A stretch of DNA of 64,000 bases from Anniella stebbinsi (lineage: Eukaryota; Chordata; Lepidosauria; Squamata; Anniellidae), in assembly GCA_029215795.1 (NCBI GenBank), contig JARDYH010000004.1, positions 200,990,017-201,054,016 on the forward strand. Reading direction: 5' to 3'. Position 1 is the stretch's first letter; every line of letters begins with the position of its first letter. Positions 20,494 through 30,429 of this stretch are shown in pieces. A model generated the notes under the pieces. That model saw only the letters and a list, made by a program, of their open reading frames with translations. It was not told the DNA's origin and did not search any database. Made by a program: the position numbers and the translations under genes.

Positions 20494-22340
20494 ACCTGTA
20501 CGTTTCTTTCCACAGTGAAAACAGCAGTGTTGTGGAAAGTCAGTTTTCACTGGGAAAATGGTGTTAGGGTAAAAGATTTAAATCCCTCTCTGCCAGTTCT
20601 GATCCAAATTGCTCCTCTAAAGCGTTTTTAATAATTTAAACCATTTTTTCTTAAATTGTGTCACAATCTTATTTCAAATTATTTGTTAAAAATAAGTTCC
20701 CTGCCTTCTCCAGAAGTGTTTTATAGAAAATATTAATACAGAGATCTAATCTTTTAGAACTCTAGGGTTTTGTTTTTTAAAAAATGCTAAAATTCGAGCT
20801 AAAATAAAAATTGTCCATTAGGTGGTGCCAGCGTACTCTTTGCTGTCCATGCATACCTTGACGAAAACTAGCAAGGGTCATCTATTTTTTTATTAAGTGA
20901 AGAAAGAATTTTTTGCATAATCTCACATGAGTTTAAGATGATTATTCAGTTGTGATGCAAGTCTGTTGCCAAAGGCTTTGAAGTTGTGTTCTGGAAAACA
21001 AAACTTTATAGCACTCTAAATTCTGCCGCATGCCTGCATTTCTAGACTGAAGGCAAGCTTTATTATCATATTTTGGATTTTTTTAAAAGGATTTGTTTTA
21101 GCTCAAGCTGTCGCTAAAGCCATTAATAAGCAAAGTGTAGAAAACGAAAAAGAATAAGAAATAGTCAGGGACTGAATAGCATCTTTTAAATTACTGGTGA
21201 CACCCCTGTTCCAGCTCCCTAAAATCTCAATCAACAATCCATTAGAACTCAACAGGAGTAAAACTAAATCCTCGTTTAAGTGTATTTATCCGATCTCTTT
21301 TCTCTCTTTCAAATGCTAAATCCATTTCAGCATATGCCCCTTCTTTCTCTCGCCTTTCTCTAAAGGCTGGCAGCCTATACTGCTCTTGTAAATATGAAAG
21401 ATGCTAATCATATGACATATCACGTCTCAGTCGGAGCTTGGAATAAAGCCTTGAGATTTGGGATCATTGCCTCCAGACAACAGCTTCATCAGCCGGAAAG
21501 TTGGTTTTTTTTCTCCTTTCCTTCAACTCTCAATCCTTTCATTGTCTGAGGGAAAATGCAGCCAACTCAAGCTACCCTGAGCCATATGGTTCACTCTGTA
21601 TTTTCTTAGTTGAATTCTGAATTGTTTCTGTGACTTGCTAAGAGATTTTTTTTCTCTTTGGAAGTGTGTATAAAGACATAGAAGGGCAATTTTGCTGGGA
21701 CAGCTTTGCTAAAGGTGCTGCATGATCTTCATGTGTTCATTTCACACACACACACACACACACACACTACAGCTATTTTACTTGAACTACTTTCTGCTGT
21801 TGAATGCAGTTTACAACTGTATCATAACTCTTGGAAGTAAGGACTATTGGTTTCTAATATTTTTGATGGGTGTTTTAAATCTGTGCAAATGTACTCTGAA
21901 GTACAGAGATTCTTTTGATAAGAACCTGTCAGATTTTCTTCCTTCCCCCTCTCTTTTCTCTCTGGATCTGTGTTTGTCTATATCTCCTCCTTCTCCTGCC
22001 CCCTCCTTCCCCAAAGGCCCTTTCACCAAATCATTAAATTCTACAGAGGTGGTCAAGCCAGGCCTGCTTTTCATGCATTTGGGAAAAGAAAAGAGTCCTT
22101 GAAGTTTAGAAGATGCCCAAGGAAAACTCCTTGAATGACATCAAAAGAATGGGTTTCCATAGCTGTTGAAGCACGAGAGCCGTGTAAGCTGCACAAAGGC
22201 GGGTTGGGGCAGTGGGACTGTCCCGCTGCTCTATCCCAGCACAATTGGGTCACTGAAATAGGGAATTAATTACCATTGGAGAGTGGGCAGCCCATTCACC
22301 ACTGCCTGAGTTTTATTAAACGCCAATATAAATAACAAAA
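20494..22340. promoter_or_regulatory. Largely repeat-free segment, candidate NEUROG2 distal enhancer region
   Basis: No coding potential and almost no recognisable repeat apart from (AC)n at 21743-21768. It includes ATGCTAAT directly followed by the E-box CATATG at 21401-21414, and GGGAATTAATTACC (homeodomain-type core) at about 22261-22274. Developmental genes such as NEUROG2 usually have conserved enhancers in such flanks. The enhancer role is inference from position and motif content; conservation could not be tested. Confidence 0.35.
21743..21768. repeat. (AC)n microsatellite
   Basis: Uninterrupted CA run within the otherwise repeat-poor upstream region. Confidence 0.9.
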
Positions 22341-24744
22341 CAACTCTTGTGGCTGCACTATTCCTACACGCCAAAGGAAGGATTAGCTTGGGGATTAACA
22401 TCTTAAAGTCTATGAGACTTTCTGACTCAAGGTTCGGAGCTGGTAATCGTATTTGTCTCCTGGTTCAGCGATTAGTGCTCTCTCACTCCCACCTTCGCCT
22501 GCCTGCCCAATGTCCCTTTTTGCAGGCTTGTCTCTTTAGGCTTCTGCTGCTTCTCTTCTCACAATCAGCTGTTCTTTTGGCCACATCTATAAAAAAAAGA
22601 AAAAGAAAACTGCATCTTGGTCATGCAATCCTCAAGTTTCTGGGAAAGCGGGGGGGGGGAATTATAGGCTCTTGGGGTGGGGAGAGAGCCTGCTGCCCTG
22701 GGAGGAAGAGGGAAGGAGGGGCTGGAGTTTAAAAATCACTATGTGGAAGCCTGCACCTGCCATGCAAATAGGGGAAGCAAAACAATCAAAGAACCACCAC
22801 TGGGGGGGGGCTGGGAAGAGTTACAAGCAAGGGATGCCTTCAGGCTACATGGGCATAGGCATCTCCTGGTGAGACTGAAAATCAGCACCCATCTGTCAAG
22901 CTGTTTCTCTGCTAAGGAAAGTAAAAGAAAATTGCTGTGCCTTCCAGAGCTCCATTAAAGAAGTTTCACTGTTGTGGTGTCCTTGCACTAGTTTCCCTAT
23001 AGTTTCTGAAGCCTCTGACTGCCAGGCCTGAGCAAAGGAATACTGGCTAAAAAGTACATGATTACTAACTTCAGTTTGAAATTTAAAAGATGGCTTTTAA
23101 GGGTTTATTTAAACAAGTACATGATGGGCAGCAAAAATCCTGTGCATGTACAGAAGCACTCCTTTTTATTAGTGACTGAGGAAGCCTGTCCTAAGGATCA
23201 GCCATATTATTTTGCAGATTTCACAGCTGATCCCTGTCATGGGATAAAAGGCTTTGGAGATGGATCACAGGTGTGCCCAGACTGAACGTAAGCCTTTTTT
23301 GCTCCATACAGTGCAATTTAAGGCAGGTTCTCATGCTATATTTTGCACTTGGGTGTAATAAAACATCATGATAAATATAAAAGTACTGTATGTGCTTCTT
23401 GAGTGTCCAAAGTGTTTGACATGGTGCAGATACTAATACAGGAACAGATTCTGTGCAAGTAATTCATACTTTCATGTATTATAATTTGTAAAAGGGCATT
23501 CTTTTTTTAATAGCTGTGTGTGCCTGTCATAACTGAAGGTAGATGTGGACATTGTACTCAGATATCTGTGCCAATTATAAAACGGGAAACCACTCTCAGA
23601 TGGAAGAAAACCAGTATTGAACTATATCCAGAATGGGCACAAGCATAAAAAAGACATTGTTCTGGTGTGTAAAATTCTGAAAAAGGCTCCTTGGAATACT
23701 TGCAGGGGAAGAAACATTCCTTGTTTCAAGAAAGAATCTGATTAAATAGATTAAGCATTCTAGGGAGAGATCTGTGAAGGCCACCCAGTAAACTTCATGG
23801 CTGAGGAAGCATTTGACCTGGGGATTTCCTTTATCCTACCTGACACTCTTCTGTCCTAATTTTCTGGGGGAGGGGGTTGGGTATCCAGTGGATAAACTTT
23901 ATTTCACACTATTTGGGAAAGAACTCCCCTCCCACACACATACCTCAACAAGATCCTATTAACTAGTGACCAAAATGTCCAAAATACAGGCAGATCTGGA
24001 AACTAGACAAGACAATGAATTCCTATAGTGTGCAAGTCTGAAAACAACAACAACAACCCTATATTCTGATGGAGCTCAACATGGGCCCCTAGAGCATCTG
24101 GCCTTTTTTGTTCTCCTATAAGCATCCAAAAAATTATGCTTTTTTAAAGAATAGGTTGGTTCAAACCAACTGTGTCTTTTGAGATGTGAATTTAGAGTTG
24201 CTAGAAAGGTGGGTCGAATCACTAAGTAATTTTCTGATTTGTTGGCTAGACCGCTGATATCAGAAATGGAGGCTATTATATAATTGGACAAAACAAGAAT
24301 CAGATTCAAATAAAAATAAGAGATTCTTAACTCCTGGAGAGTCTCTAATATACCACCTAACTGGAGACCATGATGCTCCTCTCAGACAAGCCTCTCTGCA
24401 ATGAATTCTACATATGTTCTGGAACCCAAGACTCAACTCAAGGAAATTCTCATTAAAAACTTCTTCATGCGACCAGCACAATTACAAAATTATCACTTGT
24501 ATTTCTCAGGATTTTTACAATGTTTGTGTTGAGTCCTGTGTTTCTGGGCTTTGGGGGGGGGGAATGTTGAAGGACCTTTTAATTTTTTCTTAGGGGTGGA
24601 CTGAGGGAGAGGTCATGGGCAATAGGGGTCAGAAACTCCAGAAGCAGCTGGGCAGACTAGGGTGTTTCAGGAGGGACATCTTTTTGTCTGGATTAATTCT
24701 TTTTGGGGGTGAGCTTTGTAAAGAAGGGATCCACCAGGAGGAAA

Positions 24745-24925
24745 ATCCAATCCCCCTTCCTAGTCCATAAGAGCAGGCTATCTGCCTAAACCAGAGGTGG
24801 GCAGTTTGTCGGTCAAAACATCTGGAGAACTGCAGTTCCTGTGATCCATCACCTTTGGTGATGCTGGGTAGGGCTGATGGAGTTGTAAGTCAAAACATCT
24901 GGAGGGCCACAAGTTGCCCATCCCC
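24745..24925. repeat. Composite repeat: cttcctagtccataa block plus gggcagtttg MITE
   Basis: The stretch shares cccccttcctagtccataa and agcaggctatct, followed by the ggtgggcagtttgt fold-back unit, with 42572-42757. The fold-back half has acatctggagaactgcagtt on the left and catctggagggccacaagtt on the right. The same arrangement at both loci suggests the two parts spread together. Confidence 0.55.
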
Positions 24926-25691
24926 CACCTTATGAGAATCTAGGCATGAATGAGGCCTCTGATGCAATTAGCTAATTTAGCGTGGCCATAACGGTGTCCA
25001 GGGCCCTCCTCTTTCCATGCTAATGTACATTACTTTACTCACTTCAAAATGTGGTAAGCCAGCCCTGCTTAGCTGAGGGCCCTTTCTGCTGACCCTAGAT
25101 CTCTGCCCCAAAGTCCTACCCCGACAGTACCACCACAGGAGGAGCTGAGAAAGAACCATGGCATCCTCTGAGGTCGCCCGTCCAACTGACACAACTTGTG
25201 CGGTGAGAGCATGGTTTCTGCCCTCTCGGGCAACAGCCCGCCCATCTTTCCCCTAAACATTTGGGGCTTTGAGGTCGCCCCAGCGTTCAGGCTTCTTAAG
25301 CATGACAAAGGCGTCTCGAAAGGTCTCCCTGCCCCGTCCTCCCGGCGTCCTGCCCTTTCCCTTAAATCATTTGTGCGTCCCCATTTCGTGATCCCCGCCT
25401 GCTTTGGCCTTTTGTTGTTCCCCTGAAGGAGGGCCGAGCCGAGCGAAAGGGGCTGCAGTTGAACAGTTTGACCCTTGTCAGACAGCTCGGCTCCTGGACG
25501 GGCAGGGCTCTCAGGCCTTCTGGGTCTCCCCGCCCTCCCCCCTCAGCCCAGCCCTTTGCATAACAGTTCAGCCTCGTTTCACTGGGCCGCCCGTTAGAAG
25601 ACCACACAAGTGCCTCTTGAATTCAGGCAAAGTTAAAAGGCGGACACAAACTCTAGCCGCGTCTGTCTTCGGTCGCGTTTGCCTTCAAATT

Positions 25692-25719
25692 GAGGAGGAG
25701 GAGGAGGAGGAGGAGGAGG
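25692..25719. repeat. (GGA)n microsatellite
   Basis: Run of GAG/GGA triplets, purine-only on the + strand. Confidence 0.9.
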
Positions 25720-26104
25720 GACTAAAATAAGACATTTCCCCCTCTTTCTTTACGCCTCCTCCTCCTCCGCGCTGGACCAAAATGGTGTGCAAATAAGAAG
25801 GCTCAGATACAGGTCCTCGAGAGGGCAAAAGTAACCATCTTTCTAGTAATTCAAGTCTTTGGCCGTGGGTTGGGTTGGGTTGGGATGGGAGTGGGGGAGG
25901 AACTAGCCAGTTCCTGGGTAGTGGTGGTTGTTTTTGCTATAGGGTGTTTTGTCCTTCCAAGACCTTCCATTTGTAGCATCTCTGGCTATCATACACCCGC
26001 GCCATATGATGCTGACACAGCTAGAGAAAGGAATCGGGAAAACAGGTTCAGTGCAATCTTCCACAAGACTACTGGGCAGTCAACGGATCTTGCTCACACT
26101 CCTA

Positions 26105-26225
26105 TATATAAATGCATATTCAGAAGTCTCTAGAAGGCAACTCCCGTTTAACTCAATGGGGTTTACTTCTGAGTAGACGTGTTCAGGGTTGGGTTAAAGG
26201 CTTGCAATCCAGATCCTTTTTGCTC
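26105..26225. repeat. Dispersed palindromic repeat (cccattgaactcaatgggact family)
   Basis: Contains aactcaatggggtttacttc and tgagtagacgtg, recurring near 27730-27780, 29685-29760, 33470-33525, 37900-37960, 38825-38985, 39065-39125, 41190-41265, 51960-52010 and 63430-63510. The core reads aagtcccattga / tcaatgggactt in both directions. It is a very abundant short family in this window. Confidence 0.6.
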
Positions 26226-27143
26226 AATGGGATTTTTGCGACTGACCTCTGTGCCTGCTGGATTGCATCTATCGAAACGCCTACTATAACATACTCTAAT
26301 AATAGTTGTATTTTGGATATGAAAGACATTTCGTAGTTGACCTGACAACTAAGCCCACTGAAGTGGCGATAACGGTTCTGTTCATTTTAGGTCACCGTCA
26401 ACGGGAGACGCGTGTAGATACGTACCCTTCTCCCGTGCGCGGAGACATTAGTCACACAAACCATAAATTAGTTCAAATATTGGATAAAATAGATCAAGTG
26501 GTGGACGGCGACGCGCGTGCGTACAACACTCGCACAAGAGGTTTTTACCATAAAATTTAAATAAAATAAAATAAGGCTGCTTTCTTTTTAAAACCTTTCT
26601 TTTGAATGATTGCTGAAGCCCGTGTCTATTTTAATCCCGTTTGCAAAGATGAGATTTCAATTAAATTACAAGTACATGTAGCACATAGTGACACTAAACA
26701 TTGGCGCGTAATGGAAGTTTGTCCTCTGTTTTAACTCTTCGCCTGGCACACCGAGCCCTACAAACTTATGATTTACTCTAGAATAATCACCCCACCCCAC
26801 GCCACCCCCGTCCCCGGACCTCCTTAACTGGCTAGAAGACCTCCATCGAAAAGCACATAACTGCATATTGAAATTAAAATACCAGGGAGGAAACCACCCC
26901 ACCACCCTCCAAACCCATTAGCGCGCCTTATTAGTGCTCCTGGGGGCCGGTCCTCCTTCCTTCCCACTTGCCCTACCCACTACTGCGGTCTTCATTTGCA
27001 AGGCCCCCGCGGTGCTGGACCGGAAAGGCCGAGCCTGTTGACCTTTGGGGCAGGTCGCCAGGGCCAGCTATTCAGGGCGCTTTGCCGGAGAGGGTGGTCT
27101 GGTGGTGGTGAGGAAAGGAGTGGGCGTGGCGCTTGCTGTTTGG

Positions 27144-27170
27144 CACACACACACACACACACACACACAC
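27144..27170. repeat. (CA)n microsatellite
   Basis: Uninterrupted CA run in a locally GC-rich segment. Confidence 0.9.
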
Positions 27171-27329
27171 GTCTCCCTCTCCCTCCTTCCGAGGCATTTT
27201 GACCTGCTGGCTGCCAGCTCGTGGTGCCTTTCTTCCTAGTCCCCCACCTTAAAGATAAGCGACGACCGTGTGCCAAGATGGAGCGTGGTGTGGTGGGCGC
27301 CATGCATGAAATCCAACCCGAGCGCAGTG

Positions 27330-27400
27330 CATCACCCGATGCTGTATTTGGCTATGCAAATACACTCTTAATTAAAGAAGGGGGTGGTTGGGGGGTATCT
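27330..27400. promoter_or_regulatory. Octamer plus homeodomain-type motif cluster upstream of NEUROG2
   Basis: The perfect POU octamer ATGCAAAT at 27354-27361 is followed 6 bp later by TTAATTAA (27368-27375), a palindromic homeodomain site. The segment carries no repeat I recognise. POU/SOX and homeodomain factors are known to act at neural progenitor enhancers; function here is inference. Confidence 0.3.
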
Positions 27401-27582
27401 GGCGATCCCTCCATCAAACATGTCCATGAAGAAAGCAGTAGCAACTGTTCCCCCCCCCCCCCAATGCTGTTACTGATCCCAATCAAATCGATCTGATTTC
27501 GTTTTGTTTGTGTGTTTTGGCAGGAGTGGTGGTGGGACGCCATCAGAATACCCGAATGAACAGCTTATTTAACCACAGTGGA

Positions 27583-27710
27583 GTTTGGGGGCTCAGCTGT
27601 CAATGGGGCGGTTAATCCGCTCTGGATTTCAATCAGAGCCAGTCAGAACTCTAAAGGAGCTATCCTTAGTACCTTGGATAGCTCCAGGGTACCAAGGATA
27701 GGATATATAC
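27583..27710. mobile_element. Fold-back MITE (CAGTGGAGGCTGGTGGCTCC family), partial
   Basis: Contains gtcagaactctaaaggagct and taccttggatagctcc, also found at 39559-39765 and 40312-40519. The right end here is shortened or diverged. Confidence 0.55.
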
Positions 27711-27938
27711 ACTTACCTGGTAGTAAATCCCTTTGAACTTACTTCTTGGGACTTATTTCTGAGTAGACATGCTGAGATTGATCTCTAAGTGAGTCCTGGA
27801 TCGGACTATTAAATCAGCCAAGTCTGTCAGTGCCTCACAAGGACAGTTTTGTTTTGTCCTCTTTTCTCTCCCTTTATTAGAGCAAAAGATAATGCAAATG
27901 TATTTCAGGTACAATAAACTATTTCAATTTCCCCCCCA

Positions 27939-28109
27939 GTTGCACAAGAAGAGCTTAGACAGGGTGAAAGGGATGAACAAGCTAAACAGAAAATACGCCA
28001 AGCAAACCCTCACCGTGACCGCTCTCCATCTCGTAACCTGTGTCCTCACTGTGGGAAGCTGTGTGGATCCAGGATCGGCCTCCACAGTCATCTACAGACC
28101 CACCATTAA
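27939..28109 (+). pseudogene. C-terminal remnant of a retrotransposon-like ORF with a C2H2 finger
   Basis: In one frame this reads EELRQGERDEQAKQKIRQAN, then a CPHCGK ... SRIGLHSHLQTHH finger, and a TAA at 28107-28109. The cysteines and histidines fit CX2CX12HX3H. SRIGL-x-SH-type fingers terminate some vertebrate non-LTR retrotransposon proteins, which is my preferred reading. A polypyrimidine tract ending CCCCCCCAG lies directly upstream, so a host exon cannot be excluded, but I see no matching upstream exon or donor. Confidence 0.45.
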
Positions 28110-28417
28110 TGTCTCTCTAACTCTGGAAAACTATCTTGGTAGACAATTTTAGTCGGAAGACAATCTTACTTGGTTATGAGTGATCACCATCACAAGATCG
28201 TTTCTTTCACTTTCTCTCTTTTTTGTTTTGTTTTAAGTGCTAATTGTTGTTTTTAAAAGTTGGATTAATTCTAAATATTAAAAAAAGATATTAGCATTTG
28301 GCGAAAGACATAGTGGAATGGAGGGGTGGGCAGAAGGCATGTCGTGACCTTCTGTTAGATCTCTGGATGAGCTGCGATAGATTGGCCAGGACTTCTTACT
28401 CCGTTTTTTAACAAGAG

Positions 28418-28443
28418 CAACAACAACAACAACAACAACAACA
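28418..28443. repeat. (CAA)n microsatellite
   Basis: Clean run of CAA triplets. Confidence 0.9.
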
Positions 28444-28651
28444 GGGGGAAGCGTTTCCCCTTAAATTAGGCTGCTAAAACGGAGAAAGTTTAGGGGGAAC
28501 TCAGGAGCAGATTTGTGTATAAATGTATTACAAAGTCACTTCTGGTACTAAAACAAATTCCTGGGGCTGAGCTCAGGTAACCCTCGGAGCATCCTGTCAC
28601 TTAATTCTCAGTGCATGCCCTTATTTTTTAAGTATATGGCCTTACTTTCAC

Positions 28652-28676
28652 TACCATCACCATCACCATCACCATC
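28652..28676. repeat. (ACC ATC)n short tandem repeat
   Basis: Four to five copies of the hexamer ccatca. Confidence 0.8.
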
Positions 28677-28959
28677 CTAGTGTACAACTGGCGGAGCTCA
28701 GCATTTTGGTAAGAAAACTAGCAGACCTAGCAAACAGGAAGTCTGCTCACTGGGGGAATGTAATACACATGTTTAGGCTACCAAATCAGGAGCCCATTGA
28801 GTTTCAGTGTTACGAAATGTGAAGAAATAGAAATATTTCTGTGGGATGCTCGTGGAATATTCTCACTCATATCCTTGTTCGCTTAATGCACACAATAATA
28901 AAATACTCACTCTCATAATACTAGAACCCAAAAGGTGTCATCCCATGAGGCTGATCGTT

Positions 28960-29275
28960 GGGAGATTCAGGACAGCTAAAGGAAGTACTTCTTCACATAG
29001 CGCATAGTTACATTATGGAACACATTTCCACAGGATGTTGTGATGGAGGATAAGGCTATCAATGGTTACTTGTCCTAATGGCTCTATGCTAACTCCAGTA
29101 TCAGAGGCAGTAAGCGTATATACACCAGTTGCTGGGGAACATGTGTGGGAGGGTGCTGTTGCTTTCGTGTCCTTCTTATGGGTTTCCCATTGACAACTGG
29201 TCAGCCACTGTGTGAACATAATGTTGGGCTAGATTGACCCTTGGTCAGAACCAGCACAGCTCTTATGTTCTTTAT
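28960..29275 (+). repeat. CR1-type LINE 3' end
   Basis: Reads gataaggctatcaatggtta, ccagttgctggggaacatgt and ends cagctcttatgttcttt, the form seen in many amniote CR1 copies. The reverse complement of the same region is at 42345-42600 and 56125-56400. Non-coding remnant. Confidence 0.65.
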
Positions 29276-29361
29276 GAAAAATAGGTGAACTTTTTGTCCT
29301 TTGTCTGTTGGAAGATCTATACAATACACTTTCATACCTACCATGCTGACTTATCAAGTAC

Positions 29362-29486
29362 TTCAGCCTTCCCTAACCTGATGCTCTTTGGATATGTTGG
29401 ACTACAATCCCAGCATCCCCAGCCAGAGCATGTTGGGAGTTGCAGCCCAACACATCTGAGGGGTGTCAAATGGGAAAGGCTGAAGT
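29362..29486. mobile_element. Short palindromic MITE (ggactacaatcccagcat family)
   Basis: Left gttggactacaatcccagca pairs with the right gttgggagttgcagcccaac. Related copies are at 57918-58010 and 59112-59215. Confidence 0.6.
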
Positions 29487-30119
29487 AGCTGAACAGAATC
29501 ATTTTTCCATTTTGGTGAATTTTAGGTTTTCAAGCAAAATCAAAACCCTTTCTTAGCTACTGGAATTCTTATTATCAACATGTACCACTAGCAAAACATA
29601 GTGTTTATAGTTAGGAAAGAGGATACATATAAATAAGCCATTCACAGGCTGGCGTACACTTTAGCGCAAACCTTGCAATCCTATGCCCACTTACCTGGTA
29701 GTAAATGCCCATTGATCTTACAAGGCTTACTCTTGAATAGATTTGTATAGGATTGTGCTGTACTGCTGTAATCCTAAACACCCTGATGGAGGGGTTCTCA
29801 TTGAGCACAATGAGATTTCTAACAACAGCTTTACATTTGAAAAGTAAAACAACATTTTGTAATGTTTTTAAATTGTTGCAAGTTACAAATACAAATAAGC
29901 ACGATTTATATGTATAATACCTGTATTACGTCAACATAAAGATCACCCCAAAAATGTGCAAAGCTTCATGATATTTGATCTGGCCTAATTAGCACCTTGC
30001 AACATAGGGATTTGGGAGTTTTGGTCAAAATTATTATGGATTTTCTTATTTTTCTTATGGCCTTGGATTCTTTTTTTTTTTAAAGTAGAATTGCACTGAA
30101 TCTGTTGTTCTGTGTTAGC

Positions 30120-30420
30120 TAGGGTGACCATATGGAAAGGAGGACAGGGCTCCTGTATCTTTAACAGTTGTATACAAAAAGGAATTTCAGCAAATGTCAT
30201 TTGTATGCATGCAGCACCTAGTAACCATTAAAGCTGCAGAAGCCCTGCCCTCTTTTGTATTTGGTCATGAGGATAAGGCTCCTGCAGCTTTAATGGTTGT
30301 GATGAAGAGGGAATTTTACCAGGTGCTGCATGCATACAAATAGCACCTGCCGAAATTCCCTTTTCTATACAACTGTTAAAGATGCAGGAGCCCTCTCCTC
30401 CTTTTCATATGGTCACCCTA
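30120..30420. mobile_element. 301-bp full-length palindromic MITE (TAGGGTGACCATATG family)
   Basis: The ends tagggtgaccatatg and catatggtcaccctA are exact inverted repeats, and the two halves pair along nearly their full length (ctttaacagttgtata with tatacaactgttaaag). A 320-bp relative with the same termini is at 46301-46620. No coding capacity; it must be mobilised in trans. Confidence 0.8.
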
Positions 30421-30429
30421 CTGTAATAG

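Larger units (their letters stand above)
22341..26100. other. Intergenic region with little recognisable content
   Basis: No gene is supported. Short open frames here lack domains and codon structure. Recognisable items are the repeat at 24745-24925 and a (GGA)n run at 25692-25719. Several G or C homopolymers occur (22651, 22802, 24548). Confidence 0.5.

Noticed and set aside
22349..22958. Overlapping open frames of 66-127 codons
   Set aside because: They lack domain content and codon structure, and alternate between frames across G-rich homopolymers.
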